A DNA stretch of 64,000 bases from Cronobacter sakazakii (GCF_000982825.1 NZ_CP011047.1:3100001-3164000), one strand, 5' to 3'; positions 1 to 7,600 are shown, counted from the stretch's first letter. Notes: a model not told the origin generated them from the letters alone. Made by a program: numbers and translations.

Positions 1-8
1 GCGGCGTT

Positions 9-599
9 TTACGCCTGCTTATCGTTTTGGTTCTGAGACATCACGAAATCAATGAACGTGCGGATCTTGTCTTTTTCCTGCTGCGGCAGCGCCGCGTACA
101 GTTTGTGGTCGTAACTGATAAGGCCCGGCGCTTCCGGCGGCAGGATCATTTCATACGCCTGGCGCCCGAACGACTCTGCAATCGCTGCCAGATTATTGAC
201 GGAGATGCTGCTCTCGTTTCGCAGCAGGCGGTTAATTGTTGCCTGGCTGACGCCGGAAGCAGCCGCCACTTTCTGCTGAGAAAGCCCGTCAGCATCCATC
301 CACTTTTTGAGGATGCTCGCGGCCAGCTCGCTGGTGTTTGTCGGGCCTGTGTCGCTTTCCTGGTTTTCCAGCATATTAGCCAGCTGGTGATCGACGTCCA
401 GCCAGTGGGATTCAACGCGCGCGGCTTCTTCAATGCGTCGGGCGACCTTATCGCCGATATTCTTCGCGCCGCTCTCCCACCGGGACACCAGGTTCTGCTG
501 AATCTCCAGCCGCTCGGCCAGGCGGATCTGCTTGCCGTCGAAATAACGCCGCAGAATTTCCTTTAAATTTTCTCGCCGTATCTCATGAATACTTTTCAT
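9..599 (-). CDS. Prophage repressor with two helix-turn-helix domains
   Basis: This is the probable CI-type repressor of the prophage, 196 residues, divergent from the Cro-like gene at 739. Residues about 8-60 form an XRE-type helix-turn-helix of the kind seen in lambdoid repressors (IGDKVARRIEEA, then HWLD). Residues about 90-150 form a second, separate helix-turn-helix (LSQQKVAAASGVSQATINRLL). There is no S24/LexA-type peptidase domain and no Ala/Cys-Gly cleavage site, so RecA-driven self-cleavage is not expected. The TTACC-N5-GGTAA palindromes just upstream are the likely operators. The family and immunity role are inferred from domain and position; the double-domain layout is seen directly. 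Confidence 0.85.
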   Translation of the reverse strand: MKSIHEIRRENLKEILRRYFDGKQIRLAERLEIQQNLVSRWESGAKNIGDKVARRIEEAARVESHWLDVDHQLANMLENQESDTGPTNTSELAASILKKWMDADGLSQQKVAAASGVSQATINRLLRNESSISVNNLAAIAESFGRQAYEMILPPEAPGLISYDHKLYAALPQQEKDKIRTFIDFVMSQNQNDKQA

Positions 600-653
600 T
601 TCTATTAAATTATCTCTTTTTTGGATTGTTAACTTATTAAATTAAAAGAGATA

Positions 654-729
654 TTACCAAAAAGGTAAATGCACCAAAAAGGTAATAATGTTTGATTTTT
701 ACACCCAAAAGGTAATAATCTTGAGGTAA
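654..729. promoter_or_regulatory. Immunity operator cluster and early promoter
   Basis: The repressor/cro gap holds one perfect 15-bp palindrome (TTACCAAAAAGGTAA, 654-668), two imperfect copies (671-685 and 701-715) and a further GGTAA half-site (725-729). A rightward promoter can be drawn with TTGATT (692-697), a 17-bp spacer and ATAATC (715-720). The copy at 701-715 lies between the two promoter boxes, so a bound repressor would block it. The half-site at 725-729 also overlaps the likely ribosome binding site of the Cro-like gene. Confidence 0.75.
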
Positions 730-738
730 ATAGATACT

Positions 739-984
739 GTGAGAAAAAAATTTATGGCAATCGAGCAGAAATTTGATTTCAAGAAACACTGGCTGAGCCT
801 GGACCAGGCGGGCCGGGAGGCGTTCGCTCTGGATGCCGGGACGACAGCCGGGTACATCGCTGCGCACTACTGCGGGCGCCGTAAGACGCCGACTAAGGCA
901 CGGATGGAAAAGCTTTTTAAAGCGTGCAAGCAGCGCGGTTGGCTGACAAGTAAAAACGACCTGGTCCAGTTCTTCTACAGCTGA
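739..984 (+). CDS. Cro-like small DNA-binding protein
   Basis: An 81-residue protein in the cro position, divergent from the repressor. Residues about 28-65 (FALDAGTTAGYIAAHY, then a basic stretch) fit a short helix-turn-helix such as Cro or YdaS. I chose the GTG at 739 because GAGG lies about 12 bases upstream; the ATG at 754 has no visible ribosome binding site. It is the first gene of the rightward early unit and is followed by a terminator. Role inferred from position and general fold. Confidence 0.6.
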   Translation: MRKKFMAIEQKFDFKKHWLSLDQAGREAFALDAGTTAGYIAAHYCGRRKTPTKARMEKLFKACKQRGWLTSKNDLVQFFYS

Positions 985-1006
985 CTATCCCACCACAAAC
1001 GCAAAG

Positions 1007-1031
1007 AGGCTGCCTTATGGCGGCCTTTTTT
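1007..1031 (+). terminator. Intrinsic terminator after the cro-like gene
   Basis: An 8-bp stem (AGGCTGCC pairing with GGCGGCCT, one G-U) closes a TTAT loop and is followed by six T residues. It ends the short cro-like transcript, so the genes beyond need their own promoter, which fits the operator found just downstream. Confidence 0.75.
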
Positions 1032-1040
1032 ATGCGGCAA

Positions 1041-1055
1041 ATACCATAAAGGTAA
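1041..1055. promoter_or_regulatory. Repressor operator, early unit 2
   Basis: ATACCATAAAGGTAA, one mismatch from the TTACC-N5-GGTAA palindrome, lies just after the cro terminator and before the unit starting at 1133. A weaker relative (TTACC with a degenerate right half) sits at 1100-1114. Confidence 0.65.
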
Positions 1056-1132
1056 TATTTATCCGTTTACGGTTGATCTTTTCGTGTGCTCAGGCAAAAT
1101 TACCAAAGATAAATAACAAAGAGGGCGACGAA

Positions 1133-1336
1133 ATGGAGCGTATCACCCAGGCGGAAGCACTGGATAAAGGTCTTACTCGCTTCTACACCGGCCGGAAATG
1201 CATCCACGGCCATTACAGCGAGCGCTACACCATCAGCGGCGAGTGCGTGCAGTGCAACAATGAGCGGGCTAAACGCGCAGCTCAGGCGCGCTCACAGAAG
1301 CTTAAAGCCGCCCGAAAGGCACGGGAGGCAGCATGA
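1133..1336 (+). CDS. Small zinc-ribbon-like phage protein
   Basis: A 67-residue basic protein. It starts at the ATG at 1133, which has GAGGG at the right distance; an upstream in-frame start at 1073 lacks one. Cys and His residues (CIHGHYSERY, then CVQC) suggest a small metal-binding knuckle, followed by a Lys/Arg/Ala-rich helix. Its end overlaps the methyltransferase start by 4 bases, implying translational coupling. Function unknown; nucleic acid binding is a guess from composition. Confidence 0.6.
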   Translation: MERITQAEALDKGLTRFYTGRKCIHGHYSERYTISGECVQCNNERAKRAAQARSQKLKAARKAREAA

Positions 1337-2412
1337 TTCCCGCCGCGTATTACAACGAAATTGATCCGTATGCAGCACAGTGGCTGCGCAACCTGATAGC
1401 CGCCGGCCATATCGCGCCGGGCGACGTTGACGAAAGGAGCATTGAAGATGTCACACCTGACGACCTGCGAGGATTCACGCAGTGCCATTTCTTCGCCGGT
1501 ATCGGCGTCTGGTCTCATTCCCTCCGCCTCGCAGAATGGCCTGACGATAAGCCAGTATGGACAGGATCCTGCCCGTGCCAGCCTTTCAGCGCGGCAGGCA
1601 AAGGCGATGGGTTTGCTGACGAGCGGCACCTTTGGCCCGCATTCTTCCACCTCATTAGCCAGTGCAAACCTCAGCATGTCTTTGGCGAACAGGTTGCAGC
1701 AGGTAACGCAAACGCATGGTTCGACCTTGTTCAATCAGACCTGGAAGGAATGGACTACGCCTTTGGGCTTACGCCGTTTACGTCAGCGAGCATCGGTGCG
1801 CCGCACATCAGAGAGCGCGCTTTCTGGGTGGCCAACTCCAACAGCAGCCTCTGTGACAGGCGCTGGAGCGACCGGCAGACAAGGTGGCCTGAACATCCAG
1901 ACTGCGGTTACGTTGGCTGGCTGGCAGACGCCAGTAGCGAACGACGCGACCGGCTCGACCCATTGCTACAGCGGGAAGAATCAGGACGGATCGCCGAAAG
2001 TCTGCCTGAAACTACCGGACTCGGTTCTTCTTGCGGGTTGGCCAACTCCCCAAGTGAGCAACATAACCAACGCAACAACAGTGCAGATGAGCGGAGATGG
2101 TCGAGAAACCCCGAACAAAATCGGATGGGCGGCGAGTCTGTGCGGGCCCTTGAGGTTAACGGTTTTTGGCGAGATGCGGACTGGCTCTTATGTCGAGATG
2201 GCAAATGGCGTCCAGTTGAACCCGGCACATTCCCGCTGGTTGATGGGGCTGCCGCACGCATGGGACGAGTGCAGCCCGCACTGGCAAGAATGGCAAGCCG
2301 CAACAGGCGAGGTCGCCTGAAGGGCTACGGCAACGCCATAAACGCGCAAGCCGCTGCTGAATTTATTCGTGCTTACATGGGGGTAGCAAATGGCGCGCAT
2401 CCGCACAATTAA
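1333..2412 (+). CDS. Phage DNA (cytosine-5) methyltransferase
   Basis: Transfers a methyl group from S-adenosylmethionine to cytosine in DNA, probably protecting phage DNA from host restriction. Over 359 residues it shows motif I (FFAGIG, about residue 54), motif IV with the catalytic Cys (GSCPCQPFS, about 78), a motif VI variant (GEQV), motif VIII (APHIRERAFWVA) and motif X near the end (GYGNAINAQAAAEFI). The stretch between motifs VIII and X is low in conserved features and is where a second reading frame is also open (1448-2320). No partner nuclease is nearby, so this is an orphan enzyme. Target sequence unknown. Confidence 0.9.
   Translation: MIPAAYYNEIDPYAAQWLRNLIAAGHIAPGDVDERSIEDVTPDDLRGFTQCHFFAGIGVWSHSLRLAEWPDDKPVWTGSCPCQPFSAAGKGDGFADERHLWPAFFHLISQCKPQHVFGEQVAAGNANAWFDLVQSDLEGMDYAFGLTPFTSASIGAPHIRERAFWVANSNSSLCDRRWSDRQTRWPEHPDCGYVGWLADASSERRDRLDPLLQREESGRIAESLPETTGLGSSCGLANSPSEQHNQRNNSADERRWSRNPEQNRMGGESVRALEVNGFWRDADWLLCRDGKWRPVEPGTFPLVDGAAARMGRVQPALARMASRNRRGRLKGYGNAINAQAAAEFIRAYMGVANGAHPHN
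1448..2320 (+). CDS. Overlapping gene nested in the methyltransferase
   Basis: A 290-residue reading frame lies almost wholly inside the methyltransferase gene in a shifted frame. Its ATG is preceded by AAAGGAG at 8 bases, a near-ideal ribosome binding site. The protein has internal repeats (SGWPTPTA, AGWQTPVAND, AGWPTPQVSN), a segment reading LANRLQQVTQTHGSTLF, and an ending LNPAHSRWLMGLP. From memory, these motifs recur in small phage proteins of unknown function found near Dcm-type genes. The start signal, three-fold repeat and recognised motifs argue that it is translated rather than a shadow. Function not known. Confidence 0.65.
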   Translation: MSHLTTCEDSRSAISSPVSASGLIPSASQNGLTISQYGQDPARASLSARQAKAMGLLTSGTFGPHSSTSLASANLSMSLANRLQQVTQTHGSTLFNQTWKEWTTPLGLRRLRQRASVRRTSESALSGWPTPTAASVTGAGATGRQGGLNIQTAVTLAGWQTPVANDATGSTHCYSGKNQDGSPKVCLKLPDSVLLAGWPTPQVSNITNATTVQMSGDGRETPNKIGWAASLCGPLRLTVFGEMRTGSYVEMANGVQLNPAHSRWLMGLPHAWDECSPHWQEWQAATGEVA

Positions 2413-3217
2413 GCCAGAGTTCTGGACTGATGAGGATCTGTCAGAGGTGTCAGAAGCAGCCTGTCTGCTGGCTATCGGGCTTCTCAATTACGCCGACGAT
2501 GAAGGCTATTTCAACGCAAATCCGAAGCTGGTTAAGGCTGCTGTTTTCCCGATACGGGAGCAGTCCGGTAGCATTCCGGTACTGCTACAGGAGCTTTCCA
2601 GCGTGGGTTATATCAGTCTTTTTTCAGGTGCAGACGGGAAGATCTACGGGCTTGTGAATAACTTTCTCAAGCATCAGGTTATAAACAAGGCAAAGAAGAG
2701 TGTAATCAAGGATTTATGCACTATACCGTATGAGTACGGTAGTAGTACGGTACAGCTACCGCCTGGAATGGAAAGGAATGGAAAGGAACAGGGAAAGGAA
2801 AACCCCCATATAGCGCGCGAAGAATTTTCAGCTGTGGATAACTTTCAAGGAAAAACCACATCGCAAGAGCCAGACCCCGGCGCCGGAAACTTTGTGATGG
2901 ATGGCTACGTGCCACCAGGCGGATCGGGGCAGATGGGTAAATTCGCGATATCGCCGGACTGGAAGCCAGACCCCGATTTCAGGAAGCAGGCCGCGATATG
3001 GGGAATCCCGCTGACGAAAGAGGTAACTTCCCAGGAGCTGGCATCGTTCATCGACTACTGGCAGGCAGAGGGGAAGGCGTTCCACCACACCCAATGGCAG
3101 CAGAAGCTGGCGCGCAGTGTGCAGCAGAGCCGGAACCGAGTTAACGGCAGGGCCGGGAGAGACGTTAACGCGATACCAGAGCCGGAAGACGAGATCCCTC
3201 CAGGCTTCAGGGGATGA
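2390..3217 (+). CDS. Phage replication protein with DnaT-like C-terminus
   Basis: A 275-residue protein whose N-terminal 100 residues (IRTIKPEFWTDEDL, a winged-helix style seen in phage replication initiators) join through a Ser/Gly/Pro-rich linker to a C-terminal DnaT-type domain (about 185-250, FAISPDWKPDPDF through HTTQWQ-like residues). DnaT domains bind single-stranded DNA and help load helicase in the primosome. It overlaps the end of the methyltransferase gene by 23 bases. It likely starts phage replication by recruiting the host DnaB helicase; no phage helicase or loader is visible in the window. Confidence 0.75.
   Translation: MARIRTIKPEFWTDEDLSEVSEAACLLAIGLLNYADDEGYFNANPKLVKAAVFPIREQSGSIPVLLQELSSVGYISLFSGADGKIYGLVNNFLKHQVINKAKKSVIKDLCTIPYEYGSSTVQLPPGMERNGKEQGKENPHIAREEFSAVDNFQGKTTSQEPDPGAGNFVMDGYVPPGGSGQMGKFAISPDWKPDPDFRKQAAIWGIPLTKEVTSQELASFIDYWQAEGKAFHHTQWQQKLARSVQQSRNRVNGRAGRDVNAIPEPEDEIPPGFRG
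2765..2802 (+). repeat. Purine-rich iterated repeat, possible origin
   Basis: Inside the replication gene, GGAATGGAAA occurs twice in tandem (2765-2774, 2775-2784), followed by a GGAACAGGGAAAGG variant. The run encodes the ERNGKEQGKE linker. Lambda-type initiators often carry their origin iterons inside the initiator gene, so this may be the origin; that is inference. Confidence 0.4.
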
Positions 3218-3236
3218 TTTTTGTTGCGTGATATGT

Positions 3237-3251
3237 TTACCAGAATGGTAA
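3237..3251. promoter_or_regulatory. Repressor operator, perfect copy
   Basis: TTACCAGAATGGTAA, perfect in both half-sites, in the gap between the replication gene and the RuvC-like gene. It pairs with a second copy 48 bases downstream, so the 3332-5404 unit appears to be controlled by two operators. Confidence 0.75.
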
Positions 3252-3298
3252 TTTTATTTATCTGTATCGCTTGAAATCTATTCGTAAAAGTATCAGTA

Positions 3299-3313
3299 TT
3301 ACCTTTAAGGTAA
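3299..3313. promoter_or_regulatory. Repressor operator, perfect copy
   Basis: TTACCTTTAAGGTAA, perfect in both half-sites, ending 18 bases before the ATG at 3332. A repressor bound here would also cover the translation-initiation region of the RuvC-like gene. Confidence 0.75.
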
Positions 3314-3331
3314 AGGCTCAAGGAAACCAAC

Positions 3332-3799
3332 ATGGGCGTGATTATCGGGATTGACCCCGGCTGTAGCGGGGCGCTTGTGGCTGTAGACGAAACCGGCGAA
3401 TACGTGGCGCACCTGAACATGCCGACCATCAAAGTCGGCAGTAAGGCGAGGGTTAACGGCGCGCAGCTGGCGGCCTGGCTTCAGTCGTGGAGCATCAGCC
3501 ATGCGTATCTGGAGCAGGTCGGCGCCATGCCGGGGCAGGGAACCGCGAGCATGTTCACGTTCGGGCATGCAGCAGGCATCGCCGAAGGGATTCTGCAGGG
3601 GGCTCACATCCCCTACACGCTTGTGACGCCGCAGGCGTGGAAAAAGGCCGCTGGCCTCATCGGCAGCGACAAAGACGCTGCGCGGAGCCGGGCAATTCAG
3701 CTGTACCCGGCACTCCGCGCGCTGGATGCAAAAGCCAAAGGGCAGGCCATCGCCGACGCGCTGCTGATCGCACGACACGGCTTAATGCTTAAGTCCTGA
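3332..3799 (+). CDS. RuvC-like Holliday junction resolvase
   Basis: A 155-residue protein with an RNase H-fold nuclease pattern: first acidic residue in IIGIDPG (Asp8), second in AYLEQVG (about Glu65), and a C-terminal pair in IADALLIARHG. This matches the RuvC family, which cuts four-way DNA junctions with metal ions. In phages such enzymes resolve recombination intermediates or debranch DNA before packaging. It opens an early-gene unit of small proteins behind two repressor operators. Confidence 0.85.
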   Translation: MGVIIGIDPGCSGALVAVDETGEYVAHLNMPTIKVGSKARVNGAQLAAWLQSWSISHAYLEQVGAMPGQGTASMFTFGHAAGIAEGILQGAHIPYTLVTPQAWKKAAGLIGSDKDAARSRAIQLYPALRALDAKAKGQAIADALLIARHGLMLKS

Positions 3800-3835
3800 T
3801 TTGTCAGATGATTAAAAAATCAATACGGGTGAATT

Positions 3836-4300
3836 ATGCACAGTGAAAACAATGAGTTAGTGAAGGCGGGTCATGAGCTGGCGAAGTGCCTCGACAGCAA
3901 TACGCCGCTGCTGGATATCGCGAAGCTGCTGAGCAAGATGGCGACTCAACTGGACGTGACCACCGCGGCGCTGCGCGAAAAGACGAAGCAGTGCGATGAA
4001 CTGGCTAATAAACTTAACGCCGTTGAAGCCATTCACAACGACGCCGTATTCATTACTGATGAGCATTACGACCAATGCCCTCCGGAAGTGCAGAAAATCA
4101 TCAGTAAACTTGCGGTCATGGTTCTTCCAGCCACTGACGCATTCCTGCGCGAAGTGCGGGCCAGCGCTGTTGATGCTGCTTGCCTGAAAATTAGCAATTC
4201 AATCGTAAGTTGCCGTCAAGACGAAATGATAGGACTTGATGAGGCAGTAAATATTGCCAGCGATTACGCAGCCGAGCTGCGTCAAGGCGGTGCCGAATGA
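3836..4300 (+). CDS. Unknown phage early protein, coiled-coil-like
   Basis: A 154-residue acidic protein; the heptad-like stretch ATQLDVTTAALREKTKQCDELANKL is split here only for description and lies at residues about 41-66, suggesting a coiled coil. Many phage early proteins of unknown function have this pattern of an N-terminal coiled coil with a helical tail. Its stop overlaps the next start (ATGA). I do not recognise a family. Confidence 0.6.
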   Translation: MHSENNELVKAGHELAKCLDSNTPLLDIAKLLSKMATQLDVTTAALREKTKQCDELANKLNAVEAIHNDAVFITDEHYDQCPPEVQKIISKLAVMVLPATDAFLREVRASAVDAACLKISNSIVSCRQDEMIGLDEAVNIASDYAAELRQGGAE

Positions 4301-4608
4301 ACACAGCAAAACTGAAAGCGGTGCCGCGACATTCTGTAGACGGCTATGGACGTCAGGATATTTCCTACAACGACCCGGAAGGGGAATTTGTTTTTTACAG
4401 CGATTATGAAGCGCTGAAAGATGCGCTGGAAGCCGCGCATAAGCGCATCGCTGAGCTGGAGGCTCGTGAGCGACATAACGAGCGCCAACGCGTTATCGAT
4501 GGCCTGGCTGCTGCTGGCGAGCCGTGGGAAGAAATTCAGGAATACATGAAAGCCTGGGACGAGGCTCGCGCCGCGGGCATCAATCTTGAGACAGGGGGTG
4601 AAGCGTGA
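4297..4608 (+). CDS. Unknown phage early protein
   Basis: A 103-residue protein, mostly charged helix (ALEAAHKRIAELEARE at about residues 43-58). It is coupled to the previous gene by an ATGA overlap and to the next by a GTGA overlap. No recognisable domain. The tight packing indicates it is a real member of the early operon. Confidence 0.6.
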   Translation: MNTAKLKAVPRHSVDGYGRQDISYNDPEGEFVFYSDYEALKDALEAAHKRIAELEARERHNERQRVIDGLAAAGEPWEEIQEYMKAWDEARAAGINLETGGEA

Positions 4609-5066
4609 GCGAAATAAGCAATGAAAAGATTCAGTGGCTGCATGACGCCGCGACGGAGTTTGCCAGCACTGGCATGAAAATGACCATGAACCCGGATGAG
4701 GTTCTGCAACTCACAACCCCACTGCTGGCGCTGCGGGAGCGGGCGGAGCCTGTTTATCAGGTGCAGGCCATGGACTGGCACGACGTTGAAAAATACCTCT
4801 ACGATGAAGCGCTAGATCGCGGTATCAGATGCCGAGTGCTCTACACCGCACCGCCCGCGCCGGTTGTGACTGAGTGGATAGCGTGCAGCGAGCGGTTACC
4901 TGAAGTTGGTGACATAGTTTTAACCGCAGATAATGGGTGTGTGAATGTTGGCGAAATGGAGCGCTCAGGAGCCAGTTACGGATACTTCACATCAGTCGTT
5001 TCTGGGCGCGAGCTTCCTGCTACCCACTGGATGCCGCTGCCGGAAGCGCCGGGCAAGGAGGGGTGA
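4605..5066 (+). CDS. DUF551-domain phage protein
   Basis: A 153-residue protein starting at a GTG that overlaps the preceding stop. Its C-terminal half (EWIACSERLPEVGD at about residue 87, ending THWMPLPEAP) is the DUF551 domain, common in early regions of enteric prophages and always of unknown function. The N-terminal 80 residues are a variable helical part. The stop overlaps the next ATG (TGATG). Confidence 0.75.
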   Translation: MSEISNEKIQWLHDAATEFASTGMKMTMNPDEVLQLTTPLLALRERAEPVYQVQAMDWHDVEKYLYDEALDRGIRCRVLYTAPPAPVVTEWIACSERLPEVGDIVLTADNGCVNVGEMERSGASYGYFTSVVSGRELPATHWMPLPEAPGKEG

Positions 5067-5404
5067 TGGCTAAATCCGCAGCAGAGCGCAAAGCAGCGCA
5101 GCGCGCCCGCCAGGCTGCCGCTGGTGGACGCAAACTGGAGCTGGTGCTGGACCAGCAGGAGCTCGACATGGTGGCGCGTAACTGCGCCGCCCGTCGACCA
5201 GGTAAAGAGCCGTATGAGCTCAACGAATACATCACGATGCTGATACGTCAGGATGACGCCCGGTTGCAGGAGCAAATCGCGGAAATGCAGGCACGCAGTT
5301 GTGGGAAATGCGGCGACGAGCTGCCGGTCGACAGTTGCCCGTGCCAGGGTGATTCTCAGTGCTGGACTACCGCCGGATGGCATGAGCTTAAATTAACCGT
5401 GTGA
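5066..5404 (+). CDS. Small early protein with C-terminal Cys cluster
   Basis: A 112-residue protein starting at 5066 with AAGGAGG just upstream. The N-terminus is Lys/Ala/Arg-rich, the centre resembles short phage proteins with a DNA-binding-style helix (LDQQELDMVARNCAARR), and the tail carries CGKC and CPC, possibly a metal site. It ends the unit, with a terminator 31 bases beyond. Function unknown. Confidence 0.6.
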   Translation: MAKSAAERKAAQRARQAAAGGRKLELVLDQQELDMVARNCAARRPGKEPYELNEYITMLIRQDDARLQEQIAEMQARSCGKCGDELPVDSCPCQGDSQCWTTAGWHELKLTV

Positions 5405-5412
5405 CATGTCAC
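5401..5412. repeat. 12-bp palindrome GTGACATGTCAC, copy 1
   Basis: A perfect 12-bp palindrome overlapping the stop codon of the last gene of the early unit. The identical palindrome occurs at 25052-25063, again directly after the last gene of a unit. Role unknown. Confidence 0.5.
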
Positions 5413-5434
5413 GATATCGAACCGGAAACGAATT

Positions 5435-5460
5435 AACCGCCTCTACGGCGGTTTCTTTTT
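5435..5460 (+). terminator. Intrinsic terminator of the early unit
   Basis: AACCGCC pairs with GGCGGTT across a five-base loop and is followed by TCTTTTT. It separates the early genes from the terminase unit. Confidence 0.8.
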
Positions 5461-5471
5461 GTGTGATAGTA

Positions 5472-5486
5472 TTACCATTATGGTAA
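5472..5486. promoter_or_regulatory. Repressor operator before terminase
   Basis: TTACCATTATGGTAA, perfect in both half-sites, sits between the early terminator and the terminase start at 5506. It implies direct repression of the packaging genes instead of control by late antitermination. Confidence 0.75.
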
Positions 5487-5505
5487 TGTTTTTGAGGTTG
5501 ATATC

Positions 5506-6141
5506 ATGGCCGAAGGCGCGGGAAAGCGAAAATCCACCAAATTTAAACCGTTAACGGATATGCAGGAACGCTACTGCCAGGAATACGTGAAAACGCCGGA
5601 CGCGCAGGGCCAGGCCGCAAAGCGCGCCGGGTTCTCTTCGTATGACAACGCCGCCATGCGCATGATGAAAGACGACCGTATCCGCGATCGCATCGCCGAG
5701 CTGATGGAAGAGCGCAACAGGCGGCTGCGCGTCAGCGCCGATTATGTGCTGATTCGCCTGGTGGAAATCGACCAGATGGATGTGCTGGATATCCTGAACG
5801 ATGACGGCGGGATGAAGCCGATCGCTGAATGGCCGAAGGTCTGGCGTACCTCTCTCAGTGCTATGGATATCGCTACCATTAAGACGACCCAGGCTTCTCT
5901 GCAAAAAGAGAATGGCGAGGCGGATCTCTCTGTTGAGGATGTCGAGCATATCCTGAAGAAGGTGAAATGGCCCGACAAGGTGAAAAACCTCGAGCTCATC
6001 GGTAAGCACGTCGACGTTAACGCGTTCAAAGAAGTCCATGAGCACAACGTGAACCTGTCGCTGGCTGACCAGATGGCGAAAGCCCGCCAGCGCGCCGCGA
6101 ACAGCAAGAATGGCGCGAAGAAGGTGAAAGCCGATGAGTGA
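5506..6141 (+). CDS. Terminase small subunit
   Basis: A 211-residue DNA-recognition subunit of the packaging motor. The N-terminal part (LTDMQERYCQEYVKTPDAQ, then AAKRAGFSSYDNAAMRMMKD) is the helix-turn-helix typical of the Terminase_2 family, which binds the packaging site. The C-terminal helices would form the oligomer and contact the large subunit. It overlaps the large subunit gene by 8 bases. Confidence comes from motif, position and gene pairing. Confidence 0.88.
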   Translation: MAEGAGKRKSTKFKPLTDMQERYCQEYVKTPDAQGQAAKRAGFSSYDNAAMRMMKDDRIRDRIAELMEERNRRLRVSADYVLIRLVEIDQMDVLDILNDDGGMKPIAEWPKVWRTSLSAMDIATIKTTQASLQKENGEADLSVEDVEHILKKVKWPDKVKNLELIGKHVDVNAFKEVHEHNVNLSLADQMAKARQRAANSKNGAKKVKADE

Positions 6142-7600
6142 TGCCGTCGATATCCAGTCGCAGCTGGTGGAAGATATCGCCAGCTTCACGCACGATCCGC
6201 TCGGGTATGCGCTCTACGCGTTTCCGTGGGGTGAGCCAGGCTCAGAGTTGGAAGATTCAGAAGGGCCGCGCGACTGGCAGGCGGAAGCGTTCGACGAGAT
6301 AGGCCGGCACCTCTCCGACCCGGCGACGCGCTTCGAGCCGCTCATGCTTGCCCGCGCGTCCGGCCACGGTATCGGCAAATCTGCGTTCATCTCAATGCTG
6401 ATCAAGTGGGGCATGGACACCTGCGAAGACTGCAAAATCGTGGTGACGGCCAACACCGAGAACCAGCTGCGCACAAAGACCTGGCCGGAAATCGCCAAGT
6501 GGCAGCGACTCAGCATCACCCGAGACTGGTTCACCGCCACCGCCACCGCGATTTACTCCAACGACCCGAACCACACTAAAGCCTGGCGCGCCGACGCTAT
6601 CCCGTGGAGCGAGAACAACACCGAGGCGTTCGCGGGCCTGCACAACAAGGGCAAGCGGATCATCCTGGTATTTGATGAAGCCTCCAATATCGCGGATCTG
6701 GTGTGGGAAGTAGCAGAAGGCGCGCTGACGGACGAAGGCACCGAAATTATCTGGGTGGCTTTCGGTAACCCGACGCGAAACACCGGGCGATTCCGCGAAT
6801 GTTTCCGAAAATACCGGCACCGCTGGAAGTGCAAGCAGATCGACTCCCGCACCGTCGAAGGCACCAACAAATCGCAGATCGAGAAGTGGGCCGCCGACTA
6901 CGGCGAAGACAGTGACTTCTTCAAAGTGCGCGTGCGCGGCATCTTTCCGGACGCATCAGAAACGCAGTTCATCCCGACCGGCATGACAGAAGAGGCGCTG
7001 ACGCGAATCGTCACCGAGGCGCAGGTGGCGCACGCACCGGTTATTCTTGGCGTCGACCCGGCATACTCCGGAGCTGACGACGCGGTTATCTATCTGCGAC
7101 AGGGGCTGCACAGCAAGCTGCTCTGGCGCGGCAGTAAGACCACCGACGATCTGATTATGGCGAAGCGTATCGCCGACTTTGAGGACCAGTATCGCGCCGA
7201 CGCCGTGTTTATCGACTTTGGCTACGGCACCGGCCTTAAGTCTATTGGCGACGGCTGGGGGCGCGCGTGGACGCTGATCCCATTCGGCGGCAAGTCAACT
7301 GACCCGCAGATGCTGAATAAGCGCGGCGAGATGTACAACAACGTTAAGACCTGGCTGAAATTGGGCGGCGCGCTGGATGAACGCGAGACGGCGGAGGATT
7401 TGTCAGCCGTTGAGTACAAGGTGCGCGTCGACGGCAAGATTGTGCTAGAGCCAAAAGAGGATATCAAAGAGCGCCTCGGCCGCTCGCCTGGCTGCGGCGA
7501 CGCTCTGGCGCTGACGTTCGCATTCCCGGTTTCAAAGCGGATGAATCTGCCCGGCCATCAGCAGGGCAGAACCATCAGCGACTATGACCCGTATGCATAA
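6134..7600 (+). CDS. Terminase large subunit
   Basis: A 488-residue ATPase and nuclease that pumps DNA into the prohead. The N-terminal ATPase shows a Walker A-type loop (ASGHGIGKSA, about residue 75) and a Walker B (LVFDEASNI, about 180). The C-terminal RNase H-fold nuclease shows GVDPAYSGADD (about 299), VFIDFGYGTG (about 357) and a final acidic residue in GCGDALAL. Length and motifs are complete. The next coding gene starts 0.9 kb downstream, which is unusual for a phage late operon. Confidence 0.93.
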   Translation: MSDAVDIQSQLVEDIASFTHDPLGYALYAFPWGEPGSELEDSEGPRDWQAEAFDEIGRHLSDPATRFEPLMLARASGHGIGKSAFISMLIKWGMDTCEDCKIVVTANTENQLRTKTWPEIAKWQRLSITRDWFTATATAIYSNDPNHTKAWRADAIPWSENNTEAFAGLHNKGKRIILVFDEASNIADLVWEVAEGALTDEGTEIIWVAFGNPTRNTGRFRECFRKYRHRWKCKQIDSRTVEGTNKSQIEKWAADYGEDSDFFKVRVRGIFPDASETQFIPTGMTEEALTRIVTEAQVAHAPVILGVDPAYSGADDAVIYLRQGLHSKLLWRGSKTTDDLIMAKRIADFEDQYRADAVFIDFGYGTGLKSIGDGWGRAWTLIPFGGKSTDPQMLNKRGEMYNNVKTWLKLGGALDERETAEDLSAVEYKVRVDGKIVLEPKEDIKERLGRSPGCGDALALTFAFPVSKRMNLPGHQQGRTISDYDPYA

